From the NCBI RefSeq assembly GCF_001704415.2, contig NC_030813.1:15518001-15582000 (forward strand): a stretch of 64,000 nt of DNA, read 5' to 3'. Each line of letters opens with the position of its first letter. Within the stretch, counting starts at the first letter, position 1. The DNA is from Capra hircus. Taxonomy: Eukaryota > Chordata > Mammalia > Artiodactyla > Bovidae. The position numbers and the translations under genes are program-made. Shown here in pieces: positions 46,051-58,700 of the stretch. The notes under the pieces are model-generated. The model was given only the letters and a program-made list of their open reading frames with translations. It was not told where the DNA came from and ran no database searches.

Positions 46051-46338
46051 GATGAATTAAGTGGTACCACTTTTCATATAGTGCTAAGTTTTTAAAAATA
46101 CAACATCCATGCAAGAAATTTGCAGAAAATAGTTAAACTGACAATTTGAACTATTTGTGTACCATCACTTACTCTGGGGATGAAATTCTCCAGACCGAGT
46201 AAGCTACTTCTCAGGTAAGTGAGCATAGCCAGCTCTAATACTATGTCACAACCCACTAAAAAGTGTATTCCTCACTTGCCATAGTAGAAATAGTAACTCT
46301 GGGAATGTGAAAACTTATTTTGTGATTAAGAAAAAAAA

Positions 46339-46432
46339 TTTTTTTTAATGTTTTTTTTTTAATTTTTATTTTTACTTTAATTTTACTTTACAATACTGTA
46401 TTGGTTTTGCCATACATTGACATTAAACCTGT
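46339..46432 (-). repeat. Ruminant L1 3' end
   Basis: T-rich start followed by TTTACAATACTGTATTGGTT and TTGCCATACATTGACA, the antisense of the bovine L1 3' terminus. Confidence 0.75.
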
Positions 46433-47924
46433 TAGTATGGGAATGGGAATACCTCTTTATAGAATTTAATCAGGAGGTATCCTTTTGCATATGAAAAATT
46501 CTATTTCTACTAGAAAGAAGAGCTGCTCATTTCAGAATCAGTCATTTTGTGATATCTGTATGCAAAAGGAGGCATCCCACCAGCGAGGAAAAAGCAAAGT
46601 GCTTCTCTAATCTTTGGAGCTTAAAGAAGACTTCGAAGAGGGGACATGAGGTATCTGCCATTATATAAATTCAGATCATGAACAAATTTCCATTCAGTTA
46701 GTTTTAGTGGGGAGAACTGTCCTGCAGTGGTGGCCAGAAAATATCAAGTTTCCTGTTTGGTTGTCCCAGCTCCACTGGACTATGGAACATGATGGGTATT
46801 GGCATTTGATACAAACTGGAAAGAGACCATAGTAATAAGTGGACAGACATGGACGGGTGGCCATTGTGGCTTACAGGGCACTTTCCCACTGAAAAAAATG
46901 TGAGCCATTCAGGGGTATTCTGCAAGTTCAGAAGTGGACAAAAGGAATATGATCAGAAGCTCAGGACCAGCTTACAGGAAAGTTGCAAAGTGAAGCTACT
47001 ACAGTGGGGCTAAGCTATCTATATGGTAGTCATTCTGCTTTATTGTATAGTCTCTCACTCCAGCTGACTTTCTCATACTTGTAAACATTTTACCTGAAAT
47101 TCCAAAGCATCACAAGGTTCTCTTAGATTAATAAAACACGAATTCATACTAGTAGAATTTGAATATTTCTGCAAGAATCATAGTGACTCTCCAGATAAGG
47201 ACCACTCCCCTCCATGTGGTTAATTATCAGTCCCCTTCAGACTTCCCACTTCTTCTATTGCCCTCCTTGTGGGTCATCTGATAGACCCTTTTCTGAGTAG
47301 GTGGCCTCAGGAAATGCTGTTTCTGTTGTGTTCCTCAGGTACATTGTGAGTATCCTTCAGATGTGCTGGAGCTGAATATTAGTTACCTGGGAAGCTTTTA
47401 AAAGATACCAATGTCTCTTACCCCTAGACAGATCAGATCCTCTAGGAGGCGGTTCTCAAATACTGTATTTTTTAAAGCTCTCTAGATGATTCTAATGTGC
47501 TCCAGGGCTTAGAACCATGCAACTTTCAAGAATTAAACATGAGAACTATCATTCATTCATTTATACCTCAAGGTGAGTCAGTTTCCCCCTGGACTGAGTG
47601 TTTTCAGAACAAAGAGGTATGAGAATGAGTGAATGAGAAATTTTAATAGTCATTGTGAGCCATTAAAAAAGCAAACATTTTAATAGTCTATACATTTGGG
47701 GTAACAATATAAGTCAATATTTTGTTTAGTTTAAACTGTGAACTATTCAACTGGTAGCAAACCACTTGCAGAAAAACAGCATAAGACTTTGCCTTTTTCT
47801 TGGAGCCAAGAGCAGGGTATTGATATAGTATGCCCTCAATAAGTTGTTAAATGTCCCTTTACCTGTTGGTTGTTAAGATCAGAATTAAAGGTTATCTAAG
47901 AAACATTAGAAAAACTAATCATTT
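46433..47924. other. Unique intron with a MER5-type remnant
   Basis: Unique apart from the MER5A-like stretch at 47362-47525. No exon recognised. Confidence 0.4.
47362..47525 (+). repeat. MER5A-type hAT remnant
   Basis: TTAGTTACCTGGGAAGCTTT, AGATACCAATGTCTCTTACC and GATGATTCTAATGTGCTCCA match MER5A order, diverged. Confidence 0.6.
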
Positions 47925-47935
47925 TGGAAGAGTTT

Positions 47936-48208
47936 GCTGCTGCTGCTAAGTCGCTTCAGTCGTGTCTGACTCTGTGCAACCCCATAGACAGCAGCCCACT
48001 AGGCTCCCCGTCCCTGGGATTCTCCAGGCAAGAACACTGGAAGGGGTTGCCATTTCCTTCTCCAATGCAGGAAAGTGAAAAGTGAAAGTGAAGTCGCTCA
48101 GTCGTGTCTGACTCTTGGCCACCCCATGGACTGCAGCCTACCAGACTCCTCTGTCCATGGGATTTTCCAGGCAAGAGTACTGGAGTGGGGTGCCACTGCC
48201 CTCTCCCC
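47936..48208 (-). repeat. BOV-A2 SINE with 11-bp target-site duplication
   Basis: Two reverse Bov-A units. TGGAAGAGTTT flanks it at 47925-47935 and 48209-48219. Confidence 0.93.
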
Positions 48209-48219
48209 TGGAAGAGTTT

Positions 48220-49243
48220 ACTGTGGTGTTTTCATTGTATTCAAGAGGTGCCCTTTATACACGGTATTGTTTGTGTGTTGTTAAATCTAAGACCCTTATT
48301 GAAGACCTCAACATTAAGAAATATTATCCTTGGTTGCAATTAACAAGCAGTCACTGAAGGCACTTGGACAATAAGAACATGCTTATTATCATTCAGATAT
48401 TGTCAAAATGTTGAGTATTCATTGATCTTAAAAATTCACAAAAATATTGTCTCTTGGTTACAAGTAAACAGTGCTCAGAACTGAAGGCAAAAAGTGATCC
48501 AAAACATTAAAAAGAACTAGACCCTCAGCATCAACAAATCTCTTTAGCAGAGGAAGTGGTTGAGATTAGTCCTGCTTTGATACTTGAGTGCACAAAAACT
48601 TAGAAGTGAGGAGCATAAAGCAGTGATCATTGCAATTGCAGAAATAAAGACAGTACAGGCTTCCTCTGGTCTTATCTTCTTGTAAAAAGAAAAAGTGGGA
48701 GGAGACCCAACTTCACCTTTCTGTGGAATGCAAAGTCAAGTTTGGGACTTATAGACCAGTGCTAGCCCTACCTCCAAAGTGCCATGGGGAATAAAGGAGA
48801 AGCTTTCACTGCGTGAAAGAGCAAGTGAGTTCAGCTCTATTTATGGCAGCCCAGGACTAGGGGAGTCACAGATAATTAACATATGCTTGGAGTAGAGGGA
48901 TACCAAGCGCATGGGGGTGACAGAACTATCCCGAACCTTCCCCAAAGATGCTTATTGTGACTAATTTAAGGGCAATTTAGGTAAAGTGTTCTGCCACAGA
49001 AGGGAAGGGGCAGGACAAAACCTGTCAGACACTTACATATGACAAAACAGTTTGTAACCAATGAAAAGTTGAGATTCTTTGCTATGAAAGTTCAGCCATG
49101 GTAAGATGGTTGCAGTTGTTAGAGATTGTTATTGCTGAAAAAGAGGAAGGGGGCTAGAGTTAACCTGAAAAAGAAAACAAACAAACAAACTTAAGATGTA
49201 GTTCACTTACACTTAAAAATTCCAAGTTAAAACACTGTTTAAT
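48220..49243. other. Unique intron, nothing recognised
   Basis: Mixed-composition unique DNA with a short (AAAC)n run near 49175-49190. No exon recognised. Confidence 0.4.
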
Positions 49244-49262
49244 AGAAAGAGTTGGGCCAACT

Positions 49263-49395
49263 GTGGTGGTCCAGTGGTTAAGACTCTGCACTTCCACTGC
49301 AAAAGACTTGAGTTCTGTGCCCAGCTGGGGAATTAAGAGCCTGCATGCTGAGTGACACAGCCAAAAAAAAGAAAGAAAGAAAGAACAAGAAAAAG
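49263..49395 (+). repeat. CHR-type SINE with 19-bp target-site duplication
   Basis: GTGGTGGTCCAGTGGTTAAG head, CCCAGCTGGGGAATTAAGAG, then an A/GAAA-rich tail. AGAAAGAGTTGGGCCAACT (49244-49262) and AGAAAGAGTTGGGTCAACT (49396-49414) flank it, one mismatch. Confidence 0.88.
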
Positions 49396-49414
49396 AGAAA
49401 GAGTTGGGTCAACT

Positions 49415-50163
49415 ATGCAGCCATTCTCTTCTTTGCTTCCACATCGCCTCTAAAAAAAGATAAAAGAGTAGACATATAAAAGAAAAAGTCCAGATCCACC
49501 AGAGCAAAAGGAAGAATTTTTATGTGCATGGCTGTTCTCTAAAAACATATCCGTGAGCCAAAAAAAAGATAGTCATCTTTAACGGCAAAAATGCTTTGGA
49601 AAGAAGACTGATTTAAATAAGGGAAAGTGTTACTGAGGTCACCATGATTACCTATGCTGTCTGCCCATCTCTGAAAAGTAAAATATTGACATTCCAGGGC
49701 CCTAAGGGGATACAAATGCACATTCAATTCTAATTTAAATAAAAATGCATAGGCTCAGGTCCAGGGAACATTCTTGAATTTGAGTTTTTTCTTTAAGCTT
49801 TCAAAATGTAGCCAGCTGAAATTCTTCTTAAAACCAGCCTTTCCTAAAAGCAAAAAGAACGTTTTCATTTTGCTGTTTATTTCCTTAATTTAAAAAATAT
49901 ACACAAAAAAGCAAATCCCTGTAATCTGACTCCCTGTCCTCCCACCTTGAGATACACTACTTTTCTTCTAGAACACCTAGAGATATGTATCTGTCCATTC
50001 TTGTTTCTATATCGGTATCTATAATGATTTAACTTGATGTAAACCTTCATTAAAAAGATGAAACCTTGTGTCCCCTTGGTCTAGGTAGTCTTTTAATATT
50101 ATATTTTTAGCTTTATCTGCTTGATCAGGGATAGTTTCTGGATTACAAGGCAGTTGAAAGTCA
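49415..50163. other. Unique intron with old L1-like phrases
   Basis: AT-rich; 49870-50060 may be an ancient L1 remnant. No exon recognised. Confidence 0.35.
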
Positions 50164-50380
50164 AAGTGATAGTTGCTTCAGTCACGTCCAACTCTTTGCA
50201 ACCCCGTGGATGTAGCCCGCCAGGCTCCTACGTCCATGGGATTCACCAGGCAGGAATGCTGGAGTCGGTTGCCGTTCCCTCCTCCAGGGGATCTTCCCCA
50301 TCCAGGGACTGAACCCGCGTCTCTTACATCTCCTGCTTTGGCAGCTGGGTTCTTTACCACTAGCACCACCTGGGAAGTCA
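50164..50380 (-). repeat. Bov-tA SINE
   Basis: Reverse Bov-tA from GTTGCTTCAGTCACGTCCAA to CACCACCTGGGAAGTC. Confidence 0.92.
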
Positions 50381-50426
50381 CAGGACAGTTAAGTGTAGTC
50401 AATTGAAGGCAAGTAGTGGGGTAGGC

Positions 50427-50694
50427 TGGAGAAGGCAGTGGCACCCCACTCCAGTCCTCTTGCCTGGAAAAGAGTAGGAGGAGCCTGGTAGGCTGCAGTC
50501 CATGGGGTCGCTAAGAGTCGGACACGACTGAGCGACTTCCCTTTCAGTTTTACTTTCATGCACTGGAGAAGGCAGTGGCAACCCACTCCAGTGTTCTTGC
50601 CTGGAGAATCCCAGGGACGGCGGAGCCTGGTGGGCTGCCGTCTATGGGGTCGCACAGAGTCGGACACGACTGAAGCGACTTAGCAGCAGCAGTA
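50427..50694 (+). repeat. BOV-A2 SINE with 8-bp target-site duplication
   Basis: Two Bov-A units, the first with a 12-15 base deletion in its middle (GGAAAAGAGTAGGAGGAGCC). GGGTAGGC flanks it at 50419-50426 and 50695-50702. Confidence 0.9.
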
Positions 50695-51067
50695 GGGTAG
50701 GCGATGCCTTGAGGCAGTTAAAAGACAGAGAAGCCTGACAGGCGACATTCAGAGTGAGACAGTATTGAGCAACTAAGCACACACAAAGCAGTTTAGGACT
50801 CCAGCCTTATCTCAGTCCTTCCCTAACACTGCCTGGTCCTACCCACACAATGACCGTTTCTGAGTCCGTTACACAAATGAAACTCTAGTTTTCAGACTTT
50901 TCAGCATGTGTTTCTTTCTACCTTGAATATTCTTCCATGCTTCTCAAGACCAGCTCTTTCTCATTTTTGTGATCTCAATTTATGCGCCACCTCTACTGAA
51001 ATATTCTCATTCTCCACAAAAGAGCTTCCCATCCTCAAACACTGTCTTTCCCAGTAATCTTTTGTGG

Positions 51068-51183
51068 GTCCTCTCTGGCAGTCCAGTGGTTAAGACTGCA
51101 TTTCCGCTGCAGGAGACATGAGTTCTATCCCTGGTCAGTGAACTAAGATCCTGCATGCCTCCAAGTGTGGCCAAAAAAAAAAA
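51068..51183 (+). repeat. CHR-type SINE
   Basis: CTCTGGCAGTCCAGTGGTTA head, CTATCCCTGGTCAGTGAACT and a short A tail. Confidence 0.82.
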
Positions 51184-52152
51184 GCAACTCCTAGTACTCT
51201 TAATTTTTTTTTTTCAAAATGCACGATACCGGGTTATTTTTGTTTATCTGTTGATTAACGTCTTTCCCCTACTCAACAGAATGCAGTGCCCATCTTTTTT
51301 CACTACTGTGTATCCAGCACTTCACATAGGGTCTGGCAGAGAATAGGTGTTCAGTATATATTTGTGAAATTAATGATCTGTATATCTGTTTATTATCATT
51401 ATATATTATCATTAGCACAAATCCACAAACAAAACTAGCTTGCTTTACAACTGTGAGGTAGTGAAGAGGTTAGTGTTGGGTTGCTTTTTATTAGTCATGT
51501 TCTACCAAATTAAAAGTTACTAGTAAACTTCTAGTAGTAGCTTTGTCAGTAGTAAATTACAGAGCATGCCGTGTTACTAAAGTGGGTTACCATTCTTGAG
51601 AAACCCAGCAGCAAGGGATAAGAACCTCCCTGCGCATTTTTATAATGACTTGGCAGAAGCTGTGGGATGGAGGAGACAATTGTACTTTTTCTAATCATAG
51701 ATCTTCTATTTCTTAGTCATTTATTAGTAACTTCTTTTTTTTTTTTTAAGAGCCTCCATTTTTTTACCTGTAAAAGGCAAATGATTTGGTCTCAGGAATA
51801 AGGTAGGTGATAACATACAATTAAAACCTGCCATAATATATAAGTGAAGCTGAAAATCTTATTATTTTGAAATGAATGAAAAGGGGAACACATGCAGCTG
51901 ATTGCCTGGGAATTCCAGACATGTGTGAGCCCACTGCCAATTGTGTTAGTTCCACAAATTTGTTTTTGTCTCAGAGTGAGTTGCCGAGGAATCTATGTAA
52001 TGTTAGTAGAAGTGTTTTGTGAATTGCAAAGTGCCAGATGAATTTATGGTCGCTTTATTATTATATGGTTAAAAAAATAGATTCTATTAATAAGTAAGAT
52101 AAATCAATTAATAGTGACTCTTAGTTTTTACCTTTTAAATTTAGATAGACTT
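51184..52152. other. Unique AT-rich intron
   Basis: T runs near 51206-51215 and 51737-51749, and a possible MIR/L2 end at about 51313-51370. No exon recognised. Confidence 0.4.
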
Positions 52153-52163
52153 ACTAGAAGCAT

Positions 52164-52373
52164 GGGCTTCCCTGGTAGCTCAGCTGGTAAAGAATCTGTA
52201 GGCAATGCCAGAGACCCCGATTCGATCCCTGGGTTGGGAAGTTCCCCTGGAGGAGGTCATGGCAGCCCACCCCAGTACTCTTGCCTAGAGAATCCCCATG
52301 GACAGAGGAGCCTGGCAGGCTACAGTCTGTGGGGTCGCAAAGAGTCGGACACAACTGAGCGACTAAGCACAGC
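52164..52373 (+). repeat. Bov-tA SINE with 11-bp target-site duplication
   Basis: Full Bov-tA. ACTAGAAGCAT (52153-52163) and ACTAGAAACAT (52374-52384) flank it, one mismatch. Confidence 0.92.
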
Positions 52374-52468
52374 ACTAGAAACATCAGCTTAAGTGACTCC
52401 AGTATAGTCAAAATAATTTGTAAAACCTGGTCAACGGTAATGTTTCTTCATGTAATCAAGCAGGACCT

Positions 52469-52920
52469 TGTAGGGCCTTCTTGGGACAGACTTCCTCCCC
52501 CATACCCTCTGCTTCAGCTCCTCTCAGAGGTGGTTAGATAATACCACCTGATGCACATCAGAGGCTAAAATTACCACCAAGTAAAAGCAATTAACTACTT
52601 AATGACCATGAGCATGCAGCCCCAAGACCTCCTGGCACCTAAGACTCATTAAGTCCTGTGACGCCGCCCTATTACCTCACCATCCACCAATCAGAGAATT
52701 GTGCCTGAGCTGATCGCTTGCCCTGGAACACCCCTCTCTCACCCTGCCTTTAGAAGTGCTTTGCTGGAACGCACGGGGAGCTCAGGCTTTTTGAGCGCTG
52801 GCTGCCCTGGACTTCTTGTCTGGTACCTTACCTAAACTGCCCTTTTCTTCACAACAACCTGGTGTTGGTACATTGTACTGTGCACGGGTAAGTAGACCCA
52901 AGTTTGGTTCATTATCAACA
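52469..52920 (+). mobile_element. Solo LTR-like endogenous retroviral segment
   Basis: About 450 bp, TG...CA ended, more GC-rich and CpG-bearing than the intron. It has a CACCAATCAGAG CCAAT box near 52687, a degraded TATA-like CTTTAGAAG near 52750, then a C/T-rich R-U5-like stretch. The 3' part (GCACGGGTAAGTAGACCCAA and GTTTGGTTC) resembles ruminant ERV LTR ends I have seen. No target duplication was found and edges are approximate. No retroviral genes. Confidence 0.55.
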
Positions 52921-52995
52921 GTGAAAATGTCCGCCTTGCCAGGGAGTGGAAGGTGAGTTTGTTTGCTCCATTCCAGATTGACTTTGCCCTCTGCT

Positions 52996-53207
52996 GGGCT
53001 TCCCTGGTGGCTCAGATGGTAAAGCATCTGCCTACAATGCAGGAGACCCGGGTTTGATCCCTGGGTTGGGAAGATCCTCTGGAGAAGGCAATGGCAACCC
53101 ATTCCAGTACTCTTGCCTGGAAAATCCCATGGATGGAGGAGTGTTGTAGGCTTACAGTCCATGGGGTCGCAAAGAGTTGGACACGACTGAGCGACTTCAC
53201 TTTCACT
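52996..53207 (+). repeat. Bov-tA SINE
   Basis: Low-divergence Bov-tA from GGGCTTCCCTGGTGGCTCAG to GACTGAGCGACTTCAC. Confidence 0.93.
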
Positions 53208-54992
53208 TTCCAACGTATTGCCCAAGAGATTAGTCACAATGGTGCACTTTTTAAGAGGAGGCAGCCATAAAGTGCAAAATCACTAAAGGCAGCCAGGCAG
53301 TGCCAGGTTTATACTCAACCAAGGTAGATTTAATACCAGCTCAGAGTTAGGAACCTCTGAAATCTAGTGCTGGAAGAAACTAAAATGTACTTATATTAAC
53401 CCCAAAGGTCTCTTGATTTCCAGTCTTCTAAGGAAACCAAAGAAACCAGTCTTATTGTATTTCTTGACCATTACATAAGGCCAGACTATAAAATTTCCAA
53501 AGGTGCCATTTTCCCTACCGAACTTTGACCTGTGTCCTCGGGCTTCCAGCCAAGAAGAAGCAAAGAGCAGAATTCTGAGTTTATGTGATTTCCACAGCTC
53601 TTTAAATGACAATCCCAGAAGACTGGATGTTTCTGTGATAAGGTGTTTTTTGTTTGTTTTTTTTTTTTGCAGACCTCTTTTTCTTCCTTCCTACGTTTTC
53701 CTTTACTGAAATAATCACAGGCTTTACTCTTGCTAAAGTACAGATGGTATGCACTCTTATTTTCTAAAGGTATAAAAACAGGGTTTCTGACTACTTGTTT
53801 TAGAGGCTTAGAGGTCAAGTTTGCAGAGTCATTTTAAAAAGTGGAAGCTCTTCCAGGAATGGTGTATAGAGGCATTCAGCATAATGGTCCCAAGCTTGAC
53901 GCACCATCGTAGGCTCTCCTGAAATACAACCTCTAATAAAACTAGGCAGTATTGAACCCCTGGTAGTAGAATCACTTGCTTCTATACCAAGAGGATTGGG
54001 GAAAGCACCAAAATCTGTATGTGGTGTGTGCTGAGAAGTTCATGCTGTGAGACCTGAAGTTCTTGAGAGGTTACCTAAAACGAAAAAACATATCAGCAGG
54101 GCCTGTGGTGGGCCCATGTGTGCTAAATGGGTCTGTGACTGGGTCAGGCTCACTCTCCTTACTGAGGAACAGAAAATCCTGGTCAAAGTATGGAAGGCAC
54201 AACCACAGAGTCAGAAAGTTGTTTTTTTTTAAAGTTTTTTGGTAATTAAAAAACCTGAAAGACTTGTTTTATTTTAAAAGAAAAAAAAAACAGAACGAAA
54301 CTAAGGCACTGTGCTAAATAACTATGAGATGAGGTTTCAAAAATGTAGTCCAGAAACATTTCAGTTAAATTTGGTGAGTTTAACTCTTTCCTATCTTATT
54401 CTTCTTGCAATACCAAAAGAGTCTTGGGAAATAAGGACTTCTCAGCAGAGGACTTTGCTCCCCAGGCAGACATCCTTAAGATGGAGTTAAGTCAGGGTTA
54501 CACAGAGAAAAGCTCAGGATGAGGAGGTGATGCTGCAGTGCCTTTTCTTCCTGTCCCCCCTTTCATCTCAGACTCCTTCCTTCTGAAGCAGGTCACCTCA
54601 CCTCTTTTTGCTGTCCGCCCACCTGCAGTTTCCCCCAGTGCTTTGCATACGAATCCAATTTACGTTCACATCTACAAAGTGCAACATTTGTAAGGAAATC
54701 GAAGTGCTTTTGTTATGCTTTCAAAGTAGGATGATGCTGTCCTTGAGGTTTATCTTTCCAGCATCTGGCACTCAGGGACTTCAGTAAATATTTGAAGAAA
54801 ATAATGATCCTTGCACAGAGGAGGCAAGCCTTTGGAATACTCTTTATCAGCACTTATCTGTCTTGATTGCTCCGGGACACTTGACCCTCTCTGCTGTGAC
54901 CTTTTTCCCATGATACTCCTAGGTTTTCTTCTTACCTTTTGATTCTTGTTCTTTGCTACTCGTTTCTTTTCACCTCCCCCTTAAATGGTGAT
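53208..54992. other. Unique intron, nothing recognised
   Basis: Mixed unique sequence with T and A runs (53658-53670, 54281-54290). Several open frames of 60-110 codons show no recognisable protein. Confidence 0.4.
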
Positions 54993-55007
54993 ACCTCCCT
55001 CCCAGTT

Positions 55008-55136
55008 GGAGAAGGAAATGGCAACCCACTCCAGTACTCTTGCCTGGAGAATCCATGGACAGAGGAGCCTGACAGGGTACAGTCCATAGGGTCGCAAAGA
55101 GCTGGACACGACTGAGAGACTATCACTGCCTCCCTC
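55008..55136 (+). repeat. Bov-A unit SINE with 14-bp target-site duplication
   Basis: Single Bov-A unit lacking the tRNA head. CCTCCCTCCCAGTT occurs at both sides (54994-55007 and 55137-55150), so it was inserted in this form. Confidence 0.9.
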
Positions 55137-55150
55137 CCTCCCTCCCAGTT

Positions 55151-55472
55151 AGGCTCTACCTTGATTTTCAGGACATTCCCCCTGGATGATCTCATCCAGT
55201 TTTGTGACTTCAGCCATCACCATGCAGACGTGGATGGCTTCCAAATAGATACCAGACCAACCCAGACATTTCTAAGTCCCACGCCCTATGGGTCTCTTTT
55301 AATCTCTACCAGCAAGTCACACAATCTTATTAACTCTCTTTATTAGTAAATATTAAAATGTGACTTCTTTACTCCCCACCCACAAAACTAACACCAGTTA
55401 CCAAGTCACACAAACCAGAAACTTAAGAACCATCACCTAACCTCTCCTTTTTGCCTTTCTCTCCACGTTAGC
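55151..55472. other. Unique intron, nothing recognised
   Basis: No repeat or exon recognised. Confidence 0.4.
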
Positions 55473-55484
55473 TTAGTTGCTAAG

Positions 55485-55695
55485 GGCTTCCCAAGTGGCA
55501 CTAGTGGTAAGAAAAAATTTACCTGCCAATGTAGGAGACACTAGAGACACAGGTTCAATCCCTGGGCTGGAGTGATCTCCTGGAAAAGGAAATGGCTACC
55601 CACTCCAGTATTCTTGCCTGTAAAATCCCACAGCAGGCTGCAGTCCATGGGGTTGCAAAGAGTTGAACATGACCAAGTGACTGAGCACAGCCATA
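55485..55695 (+). repeat. Bov-tA SINE with 12-bp target-site duplication
   Basis: Somewhat diverged full Bov-tA. TTAGTTGCTAAG flanks it at 55473-55484 and 55696-55707. Confidence 0.92.
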
Positions 55696-55768
55696 TTAGT
55701 TGCTAAGACCTATCTGTTCCTCGCCTATTGAATTCACTTCAGTCCACATAAGGAATGATTATTGTGGG

Positions 55769-56286
55769 TTCAGTTCAGTTCAGTCACTCAGTCGTGTCCG
55801 ACTCTTTGTGACCCCATGAATCGCAGCACACCAGGCCTCCCTGTCCATCACCAACTCCCGGAGTTCACTCAGACTCACGTCCATCAAGTCAGTGATGCCA
55901 CCAGCCATCTCATCCTCTGTCGTCCCCTTCTCCTCCTACCCCCAATCCCTCCCAGCATCAGAGTCTTTTCCAATGAGTCAACTCTTTGCATGAGGTGGCC
56001 AAAGTACTGGAGTTTCAGCTTTAGCATCATTCCTTCCAAAGAACACCCAGGGCTGGCTGATCTCCTTCAGAATGGACTGGTTGGATCTCCTTGCAGTCCA
56101 AGGGACTCTCAAGAGTTCTGCAACACCACAGTTCAAAAGCATCAATTCTTCAGCACTCAGCTTTCTTCACAGTCCAACTCTCACATCCATACATGACCAC
56201 TGGAAAAACCATAGCCTTGACTAGACGGACCTTTGTTGGCAAAGTCATGTCTCTGCTTGTGAATATGCTGTCTAGGTTGGTCATTA
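55769..56286 (-). mobile_element. BovB retrotransposon, 3' fragment
   Basis: TTCAGTTCAGTTCAGTCACT terminus followed by about 500 bp of C-terminal coding sequence in reverse, little diverged. Confidence 0.93.
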
Positions 56287-58440
56287 CCATCTCCCAAATG
56301 GCATGCACGTGCCTTCACCAGTCCTGGCTTCTTCTCTTGAGAACTGCAGATCCCTGGCCTCTCTGCCTCCATCAGATTGCATTCCTCCCAGGTGTCCTCT
56401 GTGTGACTATGGCCTGCAAGCTTTCTAAAAATTGAATTTAACTCTGCCCCTCACGCCTCAACCCTCAGCTACCTCCTGTGCCTTCAAAAGTTCAAACAAG
56501 TCCCACATAGAAAAGTCATTCGGGACACCACTTCCCAACTCTCCCACCTCATTTCCGACTCCTTGGGTGTCTCGGTGAGTCCAAACTCCTCATTCAGTTC
56601 CCAACAAGCCTTACCCAGTGCTTGTCCTTGCCGCGCTTCTTTCTGCCTGAGCGCTTCCCTCCCATTCTTTTGCTGTTCCACTCTTTTAAAACTAGTTCAT
56701 GTCACAAAGGAGCTTAGTCTCACTTGTGCACTCAGTTTTATGCCTTCACTCCTCTCGGAATACTTTGAAGGCATTGGAAAATTGTTTCTTTTTGCCTCAC
56801 TAGTCTGAACAGTCTGAGCTTTGTATCTCTAGCAACTAGAAGCATATAGATTAGCATTTCTCAAAGGGAGGTCCACAGGCCTCCCTGGGTCAGATTCATT
56901 TAGCCGTTGTCAACATTCATGTTGTTGGGCTCTCCTCTCCCCCATAGGACCCAGAGAGTCAGAATTTCTGTTTTTGTTTTTTAACAGATTCCCCAGACAG
57001 TTTTATGAATATATGTATTTAACAAATACTTTAAAATAAATCAGCCAGTGCCTTTGAGCTCATATTTTACTAGTTCACGTACACTGTAGTAACTTGGATT
57101 TGTTGCTGATCATTCTATAAATACTCATACTGTTTCTAAAAAACCATTTAATTTCTTAAAGAAAAGTTGACCTCTATGTCATAAAATGAACTGGGGATTT
57201 GAAAGTCCTATGGTCAGTTCTAATCAGTTTAATAAACAATTTGAACAGTTCAAATGAAATAATCCACACAACTAGATTTAAGCAGGCCAAATGACTCTTC
57301 TTGTTAATTACATAAGCACTTGGTCTCACCTCTCTGAAACTCAGTTTCTCTCTGTGCAAATTCAAATTCCTGGGCATAGCTCCAGATGGCTTATAGGAAT
57401 TTGAAAATCACTGTGGCAGACACTTTTTGTGTTCCATCATTTTGAGTTCAATGTCCAGGTACAGCCCCTACGCATAGTATAGTATTAATGCTTAGGAAGC
57501 TCCCTTAACTGAAATTTTTATTATATGCAAAGAAAACTAAAAAACAGTGCAGCCGGAACTTCTATATATGAGTGGGAGTGAGAAGTCTCTTGTGATGTTT
57601 AAACTCACATATTATTTCCGTGAACAGAAATATGTACTTACCAACATTTATTCCTTTTAAGTGCCAATGTAAATACATACATGCATAAGGATGACTTTGC
57701 TGTGTTTGGTATCCTATAAAGACTTATCATCATGTGCTTATAAACTAGTCTGAAGATCCTGGAGTCTGCCAGACAGGTTGCACAATAGCCGGTAGCTGTT
57801 GTGAACTTTAGCTCATGTTTGTGCAAAGAGAACCATCCAGTCCCTGGTGGTTAATGCTTTTGGCTGGTTTGCACAGTGCTTATTATTGCATAACTTTAAT
57901 TTGCCCCAAATTATCCATAAAGCATCTGGTTCTTGATTTTTTAGAAAGTTATATCCTTGGGCTTGTGTGTCTCTTCTGCTTTAGCATTCAGAGCTCAGTC
58001 ATTTTTAATACTTGACCAATCAAGCTCAACTAAGTGAAGGTAACTGTGGCCAAAATGCCTTGGCAGAATGTAGAGAGTTTGGGGGTTTTGTTTCCCTGCT
58101 GGTTTTTGGTAACAACACAGTAGATCAGGTAGCCCAGCATTTTTTTCTATAGGGAGGCTCTAGAAATGTCACTATATAAACATTTATGTTTTGGAGGTAA
58201 CGGCTTGCTTGTTCCTAGCCAGTGTCATCAACTCGCCACAGAATTCCAAATATATCAGTAGCAAAGAGAAGTTTGAATAGAAATTCAGGGTGCTGATTAA
58301 GAGTATGTTGGAAACTAACAGAAAAATCAACAAATAGAACCTTAATTAAGTATAGAGATTTCCTTGTTTCATTCAACAGAAATCCAGAGTTGGTGAAGCA
58401 GCCCAGTGATGCCATCTGAAAACCAAGCTTATCTCACCTT
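56287..58440. other. Unique intron with a MER5-type remnant
   Basis: Unique apart from 56845-57000, which carries MER5A-like phrases (ATTAGCATTTCTCAAAGGGA and TTAACAGATTCCCCAG). No exon recognised. Confidence 0.4.
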
Positions 58441-58449
58441 TCTGTGCTG

Positions 58450-58700
58450 CCAGCTTTCTCTCCTATGGCTACAAGGTGGCTGCAACCAGGCATCTGCTCT
58501 GTGACAGAGCAGGAAAGCAGGGAAGAAGTGCACAGCAGCAAAACTCTGAAGGGGCATGTCAGCTTAAGCAAGAAACCCATGTGGCTACTTCTACTTTTTG
58601 CATCATTGCCAGAACTCCATCACGTGACTAGCCCTAGCCCATTTGCTGGAAGGGAGCCAGGGAGAAAGGCATTGTGTTCAGCAGCTCAGTCATACCACCA
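58450..58700. repeat. Ancient mammalian interspersed repeat, family unassigned
   Basis: GGCTACAAGGTGGCTGCAAC, CCAGAACTCCATCACGTGAC and TAGCCCATTTGCTGGAAGGG resemble the same old repeat class as 21715-21990. The + strand frame 58444-58824 running through it is not a gene. Confidence 0.4.
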
